Position numbers and translations under genes: made by a program. A stretch of 64,000 bases of DNA from positions 310,001-374,000 of the forward strand of contig CP053156.1 in the NCBI GenBank assembly GCA_014607495.2, in the 5' to 3' direction. The stretch comes from Carposina sasakii. Its lineage: Eukaryota > Arthropoda > Insecta > Lepidoptera > Carposinidae. The notes beneath the pieces were generated by a model. That model was given only the letters and a program-made list of their open reading frames with translations. It did not search any database and had not been told where the DNA came from. Positions 45,910-60,000 of this stretch are shown here, one piece after another (position 1 is the stretch's first letter; each line of letters starts with the position of its first letter).

Positions 45910-48900
45910 TGTTGTTATGTTTATTTGTTAGTTTAGTTAATCAATCTCACGAACTGTCCTGGCTTCCTAAGCATTGCTAACTATAATTTAGTGTTGCTGA
46001 AATAAAAGAAAACGTACTTTAGTACGAAATATGTGGGTGGTACGATTTATTTCCTGGTACAATATAGCCAACTCTCCCTAATCACTAGTAAATGTACATC
46101 GTAAGACATTAAAACATTAATTATTGGTAAAATCAGGTAAATTACACGATGCTCGCTCATACCTGTCCAATGAAAGCCATTATAAAGCAGTTCAGATCAG
46201 TCAATCTGAACTAAACTAGTGCATTTCTATTGATGAATTCAGCTCCACACTTGGCTGCAAGTCTAAGGCATGTCTCTGCAATTAGGTACATAGAGTCAGT
46301 AATTGATGGATTGTATTAGGTAGAGGCTCAAGCCGGCCGGTGTATTGAGCTGTGCTCTTGGAGCTTTCGAGCTAAGGCTGTCGGAGTCCATTGAAGATAT
46401 TAGATTAAACGTTTGCATTACACTCTAAGGTTGGTACTTTATTATATGTGATGTTATAAGGTGTGTTGTTTGCTTAACTTATTGTAACCCAAAATCCGTT
46501 AAAGATTTACTTGTAAGAGATACATTTGCATTTATACATTAGTCGTAGTAGGTGTCGTAGTGCTTATTTACCGTACCTACTGGTGGTGACCCAAGTAACA
46601 CACCTGGGTGGTAAATAACTCCTATATCATATACATTAAAAACCTTAGGTGAAAATAGCGGCTATGATCAAGTGGTATATGGGTTCCAATAACCCATAAA
46701 TAACTCAAATAGAACCAAGCGGAGAAAAATTGCAATCTATTTTTGATTCCTTATGGGTTCGATAGAGGTTCTTAGGATTACTATGGGTGATAATTAGAAC
46801 ACGGGGTGCAAATTGTCTCTAGCGAACAAATAATTGAATGATGTTCGTTCAGTTCATTCTTGGTGAGTGATTTTAAGCGACCGTATTTCTGTTTCTGACT
46901 AAACGTTCTACATTTTAATATTGACGACGCAAAAATTCATTTTGCGGTGTTGTAATATCAAATATTATTCTTTAATATTTAATTGTAGCTCAAAACCCTT
47001 GCGAATGTTTTTTTTACTGTAAAACTATTGTTATTTCTTTATAGATTTTTGTGCGCCTTCGATTTGCATAAGTTTAGTAGAAAAATAATATGAAAGCTAA
47101 TAAAACTTATAACCTCACTTTTTTAGAAACTATTTAAAAAGCGAAGTTTAATAATGGCAGACTATATCGTCAAATTACATCAGTTGCAACCACCAAAACT
47201 CCGTGATATTGCTTTAATATAATAAAATTGTATTGAATAAAGACCACTTTTAAGAACTCCATCTTTAAAACATGGCGATGAAGTAAGACTTATAGAGGTG
47301 AGAGTGCTTAAAATCAGCCATTTACCACCTTTGAGTGACAAATCGGTACATGATATAGCGCACAAGTATTTTTAGAACTTTTAGTTTGAAACAGGTGTAC
47401 ATAACTTTCCAGTGCCCCCCGATTCAAACTTATTTACGCGTTGGAGTGGCATAACAGTGTAAATCAGAAGTTAGGGTTACAGTAATTTTAAGTTCTAAAA
47501 AGGCTATAGTATGGTCCGTTTTGTTGCTACATGTTATATAATACTTCAATATACTACCCATTTCGAACTACAATTACTAAATAGGATAACGATATTACTA
47601 AAATCTAAAGGTGTCTTAAAAGTGATTTTTAAACCCTGTTTGACACCATTAGTACTATATTAGTAACAAATAAAGCCTCTATGCTGCTATAAGTAGGAAT
47701 TTAGACCTTACGTCACCCTAAGAAATATAATGGATACCTAAAACTTTCATAAGCAACTACGGGTGATAGAAAGAACTTATATAAAACTTGTAGAATGTAG
47801 AAACTTGAGAATTGTACAAGGAAAAACAGGGTCAAGTCCTGTTCTTTCTTTCTACAATTTAAATATTAACCTTTAGAGAGAAAAACAAAACATTAAGTTC
47901 GGTGAAATATTGTAAATTATAACATAAAATAGAAGGCGGAAAGAGCTTGCTTCACCATAACATAAAATAAAATTATGCGGAATGCAGATTTTTCAAGTTA
48001 CAGATTTACTTTACCTTTTAAAAGTACTTTGTAAAAACACATATTATTATAAGCTCAATGTATACAAAAAACCGTAATGCTCGACTATGTGTGCCCCTAC
48101 GATAACGAAGATGACTATTTAATTACAAATCCTATCAACTTACAAAAGGTATCGCTAACACTGCCTAGCTTTAGAATGAACAGGGTTGCAAATGCAAACA
48201 ATTCTGAACAATCATCGATGAATAGCGACGGCTAGGCGGCTACAAAAGGTCTACGGCCAACTAAATACTAAAGTCTATCTCAATCTTAACCGACTATCAA
48301 TAAATACCGTAATTGCGAAAGCCAAGCCGTATGATATGTTAGAGAATACTTAATAGGTACTGGCTACGCTTACAATACTAGTGGCCGAATCATAGTTTTG
48401 CAATGATAAATGTATTTGGTTACTCTCAACTTTTCTATGAGGTTAATTTGGCGATGTATTCTTGGAGGAAAGCGTGTGATTTTTTATGTTAAAAACCTAT
48501 GTATATCGAAGGCCAAGATAGACACGACAACATGGAACATTAATATCTCTAATCTACAGTTTTCAGTGATATAATATTTCCATGCCACAATTTTGGCGAA
48601 ACATGTATCTAGGTAATAATATCTAGGTTGCACCATGTTTTAAGCAAATAAAATAATCACTTTACATTTTATTTTATCAACATTTGATTAGCGTTCGAGA
48701 AACTAGCGGTAAACTATTACACCAAAATCACCATAATGTATCTAAGATTCAATTATAATTGTGTAATCCTGACTGACACCCTGTGGTCTTAGTCAACGCT
48801 TTGATATTATGCAAGTGGCTCTTAGATATCCTTTGAGGAACTAAGCGGATTTAACCTTACACTTGACGCAACTTAAGAGCTATTGAAAACTTGTACTTAT

Positions 48901-49230
48901 AAAATCCATGCTTGTAAATATATCCTGGAATCGTCTGTGAAAGATTTTGGCTTCTGCACCCCAGAAATTATACTAATGCAAAAGTTGTTTTGTTACACCA
49001 CGAATGTATGTAGGAAATTTATATATTTTTCTTGTTATAAAATAATGCTATATAACTGAACTACATAAATATTTAAAAAAATTGTTTCACGAGGATTGAA
49101 AGTAAAGACAATATGTATTAAAATATTTTTTTTACATGATTAAATAATATCGTGATTTAGCCGTAGTTCCTAGAATTAAATAAGTAGATATACCCTACAA
49201 ATACTTACAATACTTTCATATAAGTACTAG
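45910..49230. other. Intergenic stretch
   Basis: Aside from the coding-like scraps at 47160-47375, nothing recognised. Confidence 0.5.
47160..47375 (+). other. Two short coding-like stretches of unknown origin
   Basis: Plus strand: MADYIVKLHQLQPPKLRDIA from 47155, ending at a TAA; then in a shifted frame LRTPSLKHGDEVRLIEVRVL continuing to HDIAHKYF and a stop at about 47375. Composition is protein-like, but I recognise no family. Could be a degraded transposon or gene fragment. Confidence 0.3.
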
Positions 49231-49231
49231 C

Positions 49232-49535
49232 TGACCTGGCAAACGTTGTTTTGCCATGTAAAAGGGGTTGATCCTAGAGGGGTGAAAATTCATGGTTGTA
49301 TGTATTTTTGTATGCTGTATCATAAAAAAATAAAAACAAAAAAAATTGACAAAAAAATAAATAAAAAAATTTAGGGGTGGACCACCCTTAACATTTAGGG
49401 GGATGAAAAATAGATGTTGTCCGATTCTCCACCCTAACCGATATGCATGCTAAGATTTACGAAAATCGGTCGAGCTGTTTCGGAGGAGTTTAACTTCCAA
49501 CACCGTGACACGAGAATTTTATATATTAGATTAGT
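49232..49535 (+). repeat. CTAGCTGACC dispersed repeat
   Basis: Starts CTAGCTGACCTGGCAAACGT and ends GACACGAGAATTTTATATAT. It has the low-complexity centre and AAAATCGGTCGAGC block common in insect genomes. Class not established. The MITE at 49540 starts right after it. Confidence 0.6.
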
Positions 49536-49539
49536 TGTG

Positions 49540-49772
49540 TTAGTCGATGATTTTGTTCAGACGACAAGCAGATTGTAAGTGTGACTTTCTCTCTTCAATG
49601 TGAAAATTATAATATCTCTGATAAAAGATAATGTGACTTTCTCTCTTATCAGAGATATTATAATTTTCACATTGAAGAGATTTCAGATAGAAGAGAGAGA
49701 GAGAGATACAGATTATAAGTGTGACTTTCTCACTTATAATCTGCTTGTCGTCTGAACAAAATCATCGGCTAA
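49540..49772. mobile_element. MITE made of nested palindromes
   Basis: Outer arms 49540-49581 and 49731-49772 match over 42 bp with two mismatches. Inner arms 49591-49623 and 49647-49679 match perfectly over 33 bp. GTGACTTTCTC occurs at each junction and a (GA)n run at 49690. No ORF. Confidence 0.85.
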
Positions 49773-50179
49773 TTCACTTCCGAAGTTTTTATAATGTCAA
49801 AGTATACCTACCTACCTCTAAAAGTTGTTGGGAAATGTTACCAAAAGTATACATTTGTTATTGAGATACATTTCTTCATATGAAATATTTCTATACAAAG
49901 CAAAGAAAAGAAAACCGTACGTACACTCAGGTACACACATAGTTTTCTACTTTACAGCATCGCATCACTCACTGAAAGCTCGCCTGAAGGACGAGGAAAT
50001 TTCACTGCACAATACAAGTAGTACCGTTGCATAATATGGCGCGTGTTCAGCCAAAGTATTCGTTATGGTATTTGCTACACCTACCCAGCCAAGCAGGCAT
50101 ATGTTTTGCAATATGACGCCGAACGTCAGGTGTTCATCTCCTGACCCACATAATAAATTCTATTTTATAACCCGGACGT

Positions 50180-50630
50180 TTTAGGTTTCAATTGCAGGGA
50201 GCGTCTGGTTTGTCGCTTGGGGCGTTGTGGCCGGGAGTCGGGCGAGCCCTCCCTCTCGGCGCGGCGGAGAGCACTTGAAACTCTGGAGAGGAGCCCGCAG
50301 CGGCGATATTCGCGGGCGCGGCGCGGCGCTGCAGCCCTCCCGCTCGCCCGCGGCGGCGGCGGAGGCGCGGCGCGGCACTCACGTCTGCTCGGTCTGCTCG
50401 GTTGTGTGTCCGAACCTCTCCTGTCCGCGACATACGATCTCTCCGAACCCCACCGGCACTTCTAGCGAACGCGTCCCCGACGCGATTCTCGTCAAAACTT
50501 ATCCATCTTATACGATTATACCCTTCACAATCCAATCTCCCGGACTTGATAGCGCTTGTAAAGTTTCCGGCTTAGAAATTCGAACACTGAAATAGTTTTG
50601 TAGAGTCTATTTAAAGTTTTCTCTTAGTGT
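50180..50630 (+). promoter_or_regulatory. GC-rich island, putative promoter and first exon
   Basis: A CpG-dense block (most extreme at 50240-50400, with GGCGGCGGCGG) in AT-rich surroundings. Many overlapping ORFs on both strands are by-products of GC richness. Downstream, TCG|GTAAGTAC at 50632 and CAAG|GTATGTAA at 50789 are good plus-strand donors. This is the usual layout of a 5' UTR exon with a very long first intron. I could not find a coding exon of the supposed gene in the remaining 13 kb. Confidence 0.45.
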
Positions 50631-50799
50631 CGGTAAGTACTTTGTAGTCGTAAGTTATAATAAAGTAGTTTTACTGGATTGACTGAACTCAAGCCGTGCG
50701 TAAATAAAGGATCTCTCTGGATTGTGAAGTGTCAAGAACGAGTCGCGGCCGGCACAGCGTCCCGGCGCATTTACATCTGTCAAACAAGGTATGTAAATG

Positions 50800-53700
50800 T
50801 ACTGAATTTGTAAATATTCATTTTGCTTTATTGGAGGAGCTCTCTAGTTTGCGCCTTTGGCACGTGCAGTCAGGGAAGTCAGTCTAGTTCAAACAAAAGG
50901 AACGAAGATAACACGACACTAATAATTGTGATGAATGTTTCTGCTTCTAGGAAATCGTTATTTGCTTCGTCTTCATTTAACTTTTCTTTCTATTTAGAAA
51001 AACATATTATTTCTATTACATGTAAGTACTGGTAAGTACAAGAAAGTTTTACATTGATTTTTATCTACCTATAGTATCGGTCTCTACCTATTAAAAGTAA
51101 AAGAAAAACTAAAAAAAAGAATAAATCTAAGAGCACAAACCCTTAGGTATATTTTAAACTGTATTTAATGATAACTTATTTTGGTAGATAATATGCTAAA
51201 GAAATATTTATTTCAAAACAAAGCGTTAGGTATATGTTTAATATTATCCGAGCGCGACAATGTGACATAGAAAGTAGGGTAGATTTTTCACGAGTAAGTA
51301 CTTTGACTTATGGAAATAATGTTTGAAAAAATTTCCGCTTCATAAAAAACTTTCACTTAGATATGGAAGTTTCGCCAATCTTCACCTGGTTATGCTATGT
51401 AATTTATATCATTTATTTCATTCCGGCCTACATATCCCACTGCTGGGCATATATTTATTTATTAGAGTTATGAGAGACCCTAACGATCAAACATACATTT
51501 GTCGCGTATAATAAATTTTTCTCTATCGCTCAGATAATGTGTTTGAAATAAATTAAAATTCATAGAACGCACTGTAAGTTTCCAATTACAAAAATATAAT
51601 TTCCAATGGAAAATAAATAAATAAAATAAAAATTGCATTTTTTTAAATTCTGCAGTTATTTATAAACATTTCAGAAGCTACGTTATAAATTACGTCGCGG
51701 TACATATTTTTGAAGTAACCAATTTTAATGAGTTATTTAAAATACGTTAACAGTAACTCGTGATGTAAAGCCATGACGCAAGTTATCTCTAAATAGGTCA
51801 CCCTAATAATCTTATCCCTTTCGCTTGTAAGGCAATTAACAGAACTCTAGTGGATATTCGGCACTAATGAACCCCTATTTAGATCTCTCAATGGTTTACT
51901 AGAGCGAAAACATCAGTAAAGAAAATCCCCTAACTAACGGAAGGCACTTTAATGGATTAGTTTCCCCGTATAGCGTTATAAACAAAAATACAAACCCGAT
52001 ATTTATTTTTATATCCGCTTATTTGAAAGCATGGCCACTTATTAATAACGATAAAAATTGCTCGTTAAAGAAACAAACCGCGAATCGCCGACACCTGAAC
52101 AAATTAAAGCTCTAAATTCAAATTAAACAGGCGTCACAAAAACGACAAATACCACCGACTCTAAAAACGTGCATATTTCACAGCCGACAGAAAGTTATAC
52201 GCTGCAAAATAAAATAAAATAAACCGCAAACTTTCTCCTTTTAGGGTCTTCATAGGGTAAATTATATACGCTCCGGGGCGCAAAAATGGAGACACATTTG
52301 ACTATTGGGAATGCAGGAGTTATTGTGACTGGCCTAGAAACCATGTGTCCTCCTCGCATTCATATTTTATACTCCATTACTGGATAGAATTTATTGTGCG
52401 ATATTGAATGGCGGCTGAGTGTCGTGACCGCGATTTTTGCGAAAACATTCTTCAATCTATGAGTGCTTCGAGAAAAATTACGCGCTCATGACGAGAGGAT
52501 TTTCCTTTCCCTTACTGTTGGTTTTATGATGTTCGAGATGTTTCTCTTCAATACAATATTAGTATTTTGATTTAATACGAGGGAGCGAGCGGTTAGGGTT
52601 TATTTGATGTTAAAGAAAACAATGTGGTTTATGTTTGCGAGTACCTCACTTGACTGCGTATGGCTGAGTGTATTTTTTAATAAAACTAGAAGCCTCGCGT
52701 ACCTACTTAAGGCTAGTTAGGCTAATTATGAAATAATGTCCCGTCTACATTAGTGCCAGTGTATATTCATATTTAGGCCAAAGTTACTCCCAAAATGTTA
52801 GCATTAAAGTACCCTACGCGAGCAGTAAAATTGTAGAAGCGCACATACGCATCTGATTAATGTTTAAATCTACAAAATTTACCAACAATATTTTGGACAT
52901 TTCTTTTTTCGTTAAGTAAACATTTTCCTAAAATTATATAATGTACAATGATGTTTTGTTTGTTTTTTAATTGATGACAATGTTCTTCCATAGTATTAAA
53001 AAATAATATGCTAAAATACGTGGGCTCTCCCCCATAGCCAGACAAAGAGAGACTTACGCCCACGAAAACATACCTGTGCCTGCATTATTCTGCAAGCATA
53101 CCAATAAGTACTGCATACTGGGTACTACAACCAGTAAAATGTAGTACATACTTACATAGCTATTAAAATATAGATTGAAAAGGATTTACCATGGTATGAT
53201 TCTTTCGCAAAGTAAACTATTATTTAATTTTGTTCATTTCACAAAATTCTATAGTTAAAATTTTAACATGGTGGTGAATGTAAAAACGCAGTTTCTTTTC
53301 TTCCAACCATAGTAGATATATAGATAGTAAGTACTGATATTATAAATGTGAGAATGTTGCATGTTTGTTACTCTTTCACAAGTCTTGACAGTTTCTAGCT
53401 TCTAGTTCTAGCGGATGAAGTTACAATCAACATAATTATTACGCAAAATCACTAGCAATCACACATACTACCTAGTAATACTGCAATGAGCAGATATTTA
53501 GCCTCTAACGACCTGCAATGCCATGGCCAGTGTGACCAGTGTGACGGGTGTGACGAGGTGCGGAGAAACTGCCGCGAACTAGACGCCGGATGCTTTTACT
53601 ATATCTAGGCTTTTCCTAGTTTTTTACTGGTCAATTTGTCACTTGAAGTAGGGTTAGCAAAAACATTTTTATTTTTAACCGTTGGGTGTCCCATGGCTGA

Positions 53701-55460
53701 TGCTGTATCCACTACTAGCTAACCCTGGCTATTTCAGTCCAACCCTATAGACCCTGAAAATGCCCCGCCCACCATACTGACCCAACTGGGTAGAAGTGTA
53801 CAAATAACACACCCACATTTTTTTATAATACTTAATTAATATGTATACATATTATTACTTATTAATTAATTGTTATAATATAATGAAAGAATCAACCGTT
53901 ATAGCAAAAATAAATTATAAAACACATGGTATTGCATGCGGATTAATCAATTTGTATGCGACAAATTTTATTCTTAACCACATATTAAGTACTATAGTAG
54001 AGTCATATTTATTTCTAGTACTTACGTGTTAACTCCTCTCCAACTGTACAGATAGCATAAAAGCTTTACAACGTAAAAATATAGGTATTACTAAGACGAG
54101 ACACTATAGGTATAATGCATCGATACAAAAAGCATCCTGGAGCTTTCTATGCTAAGGTACTTAGTTTTTGCTCACTCGTTACTGCGATTTCAAGTAAAGG
54201 TACTGACAGCAGAAAAGGCGTTGCATTTTTTAAAGTTCCAGTCCTTATGGTAAAGGCGTAAGTTTTATTTTATTTACTTCAAAATCTCACATTTATTAAA
54301 AAAGCTATTCCTAGGTAAGATTTTTCATGAAAAGTATATTTTTCAGTCCCAGTCGCGGCCCATAAAGGTTTATGTGACGACGTTTCCAAAAACTGATATA
54401 GTTATTCAGTCAACTCCAAGTCAAAGTTTCTAAATTCATAACAGATGAACTACGAGTAAAACTGTATTAAATTGAATGTAGTTAAACTTATTATTACTTC
54501 CTTACAAGTTGTCGATTAAACTAATGGATATTAAAGGGCGATAAAGTGGGTATTAGGTAGTAATGAGTTTAAGTACTCGTTTTTACTTGAAAAAAGACTT
54601 GCCATAAAGTTACTTTCACTCACAATTTCAGTTTAGAGTAGGTCATAAAATCGGTTTTTATATCTTTCACATCATAAAACTGGAAATGCACCAAGTTTAC
54701 TAGCGACAGATGTAAGTACTTTCCAATGCGATTCAAGTATTGTTTGTTTATTTATTGTTTGGATGGATGCCTTCGTCGTCGTTTCGACTTATATGCAATA
54801 TTCCATCATAGAATTTTTGTCTGGATAATATTACAAATTTCGGAAACAACGATTCTTTTATTTACTTTTACTTATCTATTATGCTTGCATGCTAATAAAA
54901 ACATATTATGAGTATAGGTAGATGTCGATGAATTTGGCAAAAGGAATTTGTCCCCATTCAATTATATGGCTATACCTTTTTTAACGTTTTTATAATATAC
55001 GTAGGTATATCAATACTAGATGCCTTTTTTGCAAACCATACGTAACTGTAGGGCTAGGTAGTGGTTTTGCGCAGGTACCAGTATGTTTAGTGCTCATATA
55101 GCAGTGTCAACAACCTCGAGGCGGCCCTTACGGGTTCCCTACGAAGCTCCTACAAAGCTTGTCTAAGCTAGCCCACGCAATAGTCCATATCTAATTTTAG
55201 ACAAGAAATTTTATTGAGATATTTTGTAGTACAGGGTACTTGAATAAACATTTATTTGCTTTCAACATTCGCATCTTATGTATTGTTTTTGGGTTTGCTG
55301 AAAAAAAATTCTTGGAGATATAATCGCCTTTGTGCATTATCTTAGCTTTTCTTATGTTATAGTAAGTATGTAGCTTACTACATTATGTTTGTCATTACTC
55401 GTATCATCATCTCCGCTATAAGAAGTCCAGCGTTGAAAATAGGGCTCCCTAAACATATTT
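50800..55460. other. Unassigned sequence, possibly intronic
   Basis: AT-rich. A scrap of the CATATCCCACTGCTGGGCATA repeat lies near 51430. No credible exon found. It may be the first intron of a gene starting at the 50.2-kb island. Confidence 0.4.
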
Positions 55461-55687
55461 AATAGTTACTTGTGGACGCCCGCGACCTCGTCCGCGTGGA
55501 CTGTAGAAAAAACATAATGTAGAAGTTATCCGGGATAAAAATATTATTATGTGTTAATCCAGGGTGTCAGCTAACTTCGTACCAAATCTTATTAAAATCG
55601 CTCCAGCCGTTTTTATGTGAAAGTGTAACAAACATCCATCCATCCATGCATACTTACAAACTTTCACGTTTATAATATTAGTAGGAT
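55461..55687 (+). repeat. Dispersed repeat ending in ATATTAGTAGGAT
   Basis: Carries CGCGACCTCGTCCGCGTGGA, GTGTTAATCCAGGGTGTCAG, AAAATCGCTCCAGCCG and TTTATAATATTAGTAGGAT, a set found in very many insect genomes. Non-coding; class not assigned here. Confidence 0.65.
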
Positions 55688-56269
55688 TGATGACTAAATT
55701 AAAATATTCTTTGTAACTAAATGTAACACAACTTAAAAAAAAAAATCATGGTGGTATGTGCACCTACCATCTATTCTGATTCACTTATTATCATGCTTAA
55801 AATTGAGTTGGAAAACAAATCTTTTAGATAATACACAAACAAAGCTCTTCGAACTTAGAAACATTGTTCATTGTTAAGTTTACTAATTGCACCTAATGAT
55901 AGATTTACACTTTAGAAGTCTGTTTGTAGACGGCGTAAACAAGAATTTCTAGTCTTTTATTTCTAAAAGCCGAGTTCAGCGTCAGCTTTGACATATTTCT
56001 GTATTTCTAGACCAATACTGAAATAGACTTGGGATTTATTTGAGTGTAACATCATCTAGATAAGAGTTTGTAGCGACTTGGATGAGATCCGCTGCTAAAA
56101 AGCTATGTAGGTCTGATGTGATTTTGACTAAAGTAGAAAATATAGGTATCTATAGTTATTGGGTGATTGGAAAATATTGTTAGGTAATTTAGGTAGATAT
56201 TTTTCAAAAACAAACATATTAAAGAAATAAATACTTAATTAACCATATCACTACATTACTACATTATGA

Positions 56270-56445
56270 AAACAAAGTCGCTTGCCGCTGTCTGTCCGTC
56301 CGTATGTATGTCTTTTAAACAAAGGAACGGATTTTGATGCGGTTTTTTTTAATAGATAGAGTGATTCACTAGGAAGGTTTATATGCATAGTATCAGCACT
56401 GTACCCGTGCGAAGCCGGGGCGGGTCGATAATTTATTATAAAGGC
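56270..56445 (+). repeat. Helitron-like dispersed repeat, second copy
   Basis: CGCTGTCTGTCCGTCCGTAT, GGATTTTGATGCGGTTTTTT and CCCGTGCGAAGCCGGGGCGG, a hairpin-forming end. Same family as 20860-20995. Confidence 0.55.
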
Positions 56446-56449
56446 AATG

Positions 56450-59400
56450 TATTATTGTACGATTTTTTAATAAACTCGATAGTAACTAAGTATTCAGAAT
56501 AATATTCCTGTAGCTATACAACCCTAAACAGCCTATAATGCTCACTTCATGATTTTCTATTAGTATCTACCTATATGCTAAACAAAAGTTTGTACATTGA
56601 CTTATTTTGTGTATTTATGGAATCCTTTTAGTCCAGATTATTAAATTTTTTAAGTGAATTTTAATGTGTCTATCCGATAGATATCGATTTTTGGCGAGCG
56701 GCTAGCGGCTGCGCACGACTTTATTCGCTTAAGCTTAAGAATTCCTCTTATTTCATTTTTAAAATTTCAGGCAATCCTTTCTTAGTGGGTCTATACGTAA
56801 AGCCACCGTTGAAATATCATGTTTCAGTAGTTTTTCCTCAGCTTTTAACATGTCGGTCAGGACATATTATTTTATATCTATAGGTATACGTATAATAGAC
56901 GATAGGTGGCAATTATCATCATTCTACTAGATTTCTATACAAAAACAATTTGCACTTACCTGAAAGTTGTTTCATAACAAAGCAACAAAGTGAAATCCCT
57001 TTTCTATCACAGGATTGATTTTATACCATAACGGAAAAGATAAACATCGCTTCAGTGGCAAAATCTTATACGAGTATGATGTCCGAAATATAATACTTTC
57101 TATAAAAGGATTCATAGAACCATGCTAAGTTCTTAGGGGTTCCAGGGGCAGGGTTAATAGGTAGAGTGTAAACGAATATTTAGTTTACATTATTAGACAC
57201 CTACAACGTCTATTGTAAATATTTCAAATACACCTATGTGGACCGAGTCGTTTTAGGATTCGTGGACTTGTGAAAATCAAAAATATTTGTAAATGGCTTG
57301 CATTTCCGTAAGGTGATGTTTCTGGTAGCTAATCTAGTGCGTGTGCATGGTTTTATACGCAGGTAAGCCGAGTAAAACTTTAGCCGGATTACGATCTCTT
57401 CATGGGCGCATGTAAGTTGTTTCTGCAATAATTTTTCAGACTAACTTTACATTTGTTCTTGAATTTTCCCGATTTCATTCATCATCATTATCATCCATCA
57501 TAAATTCAGAAATCATGACAATGGCTGTATGGGCTTAATAAACTATACTTTTTAGGTTATTTGTCGGAGCTATTAGACCTCTAAAGCATAATTAGGTGAA
57601 ATTCAGTTATTCAATATTTCATTCATTGCTGAAACTGCAACTATAATCCTTAGATTAACGATTGGTCTTCGCTCCGGAGCGAATCATTATTCTGAGCTAT
57701 AATCTTTGGAAAAAGTTAAGATATGCAAAGTTGAAACAATAAATTCTTCTTTTTCCGATTTGAATGAAAACCTCACGTAAAATGTTGGATTTGGTACTCC
57801 AAACTCCTTTGTCTGGGTGTATTAGTTCTAGGGGAGGTTGCAGGCTCCGAAGTTAGCATTTCTATCTTTGTACGTCTTCAACTTGAGATTAGGAGACGTC
57901 AGGTGTACTTTGCTGGGAATTTCTGGTTTCCACAATTCGGCTTTGTAACCTGGGATAGGTACGAAACTATTATATATTATTTAGGTTATATTATTATATG
58001 AAATCGTCACAATAAAGTAAATATCATAGGTGTAAAATTAATATTAGTGTTATCTAGAGGTTTTTAGCAGATTCGCTTATTGGATATCGATTGCAGCGCT
58101 ACCTACAGATATGGATGGAACACACACACATAACATTGAAATAGGCTTAGGAAATACGAGTAGGTTGAAGTAGACTTGAGGTTTGCTTAGCGACACATGT
58201 CTATACATTTGCATATACTAATAGGTACACACAACACAGCTGTGTTCCCTAAATTAGGGTAGCCAGAACTGCAGGATCATAAAGGAGAGTCTGCAGCCAC
58301 GTTTACCATAGCGCGGTCAGTTGTTAATGATCAGTAACAGGTTGCTAGCTTATCTGCTAGGAGAGTGCATTTCTATTTATTGTGCATACTCGTACATGCC
58401 GTTTTCGTTTTATGTATGTGCGTGGTAAATTGTGTGTTCGAACGTACTCTAAAGTAATGCTGTCAGGTTAACTTTGTGAACAGTGCAAAATTGAATTTCT
58501 GAACGGACAGTAAACAGAACTACATACAAATCACTGGGAAGTTACTGTCTCGTGGAAACAAGTAGGAACAACAAACTAGATACATTTCCAGTACTCGGGT
58601 AGAAGGCAAAAACCACATTTGGAACTCGATAACGCAGTGATAAACGACCAGTAGTTTCTATTTATGCATGTAAAGATAAATTTGGGATTTGCGACTTGAA
58701 ATTTTTGAAAAATTAATTGGTAAACTATTTAATAATAACTATTTAATAATATCCTTATCAGTTCGTTTGTATTTTTAGTAGACTAAGAAGGTAAAAACCT
58801 AATTTGAAGTCGTCCATCATAATTCGTTCATTTTAAAACCTTCATCATTTCAAAGAAATATTACTTACATCACTTAAGTTAAATGCGAAATTATGAAATT
58901 GGCGTTTTGTCGTACTGGCCACTTTGAACTCAAATATTTCCTCTTTGGTTAAGAATTCTAATTTCAAATTTTTAAAGCTACCTCATGCATTTGTGTTTCG
59001 AAAATCGTAATTCATTTGTTTTTTCCTCTTTTTGTTTTTTTCTTTGCGGGTCTAATGCGAATTCGTAGAATTAGTCTTATCTTACAAAAAGAAAAAATTG
59101 ACATGTACAAGTATGTCAATATGTTGAACCTTTTAGATTATAAAACAGGAAACGTACAAAGTACGATCTGAATAATGTAATATGTTTTTGAAATGCTCGC
59201 AAATGCTTGTTAAATCTTATGGATTTGAATTTCAATGACGCGAAAAGAATTATACACACATTACAAATGGGGGCGAATTAGGTAAATCGTGGTAAAGCTT
59301 ATTGAAAAGCTTATGAATCAATAAAATACATGCGCTCTTAGGATGTACATTACAAAATTCGTAACATGAATTGGCATATAATTTTCGTTAATATATATTA

Positions 59401-59980
59401 TACGAATAGGTATGCTCTTTTATGTTAGTTTTGTTTGACTGTAGAGTGTAGATTCCCCTAAGAAGTCAAATGGCTGGCGACCATCCTGCCCAGATGCTAC
59501 TATGCTCTATTTTTAAAATGTTTTGGATTACACTCTATAGGTATAAGTTACTTTGTGGCATTTTCACTTTGTTCCTAGTTTTGATATAGATCTAATCGAA
59601 TTGCATGCTACCGGTAACATGAGCTATGTGATAAAACCTCCGAAACCTAAAGGAATGTTTCTACAATCAGTGTCCTAAACTATTTATGGGCTATTAAATA
59701 TACGAACTGACTTAAATTTTAAGCCCACATCATCTGATATTCCGACATTCCGTAATAAAATCATACGCGGATTCCGGGACGGCACGAATATTTCCCAGCC
59801 AAGAACCTACATTCTGCGAAACGATATTGAAGAGAGTCTAGAGCTGCTAGACGGCTAAGTTCACGGATATAGAGACGTAGATTGAACATCTTATATTAAT
59901 AGCCATCATAGATCGACTAGAGCTTAGAATCAAGACCAGTGCATGGGTATTATGTTTAATGTCTACAAACACAGATTTTT
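56450..59980. other. Unassigned AT-rich sequence
   Basis: Only the dispersed repeat at 58232-58312 was recognised. No exon found. Confidence 0.45.
58232..58312 (+). repeat. Dispersed repeat with GTAGCCAGAACTGC core
   Basis: Best copy of a short family: GTGTTCCCTAAATTAGGGTAG, then GCCAGAACTGC, GGATCATAAAGGAGA and GCCACGTTTACC. Other copies: 2063-2125 (+), 21962-22040 (-), 32196-32275 (-), 35568-35615 (-, partial) and 61996-62080 (-). Confidence 0.7.
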
Positions 59981-60000
59981 AATGGGTTAAAAATGGCACA

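Noticed and set aside
50181..50595. Four overlapping ORFs in the GC island
   Set aside because: GC-rich DNA has few stops in any frame; both strands are open together and no domain is visible.
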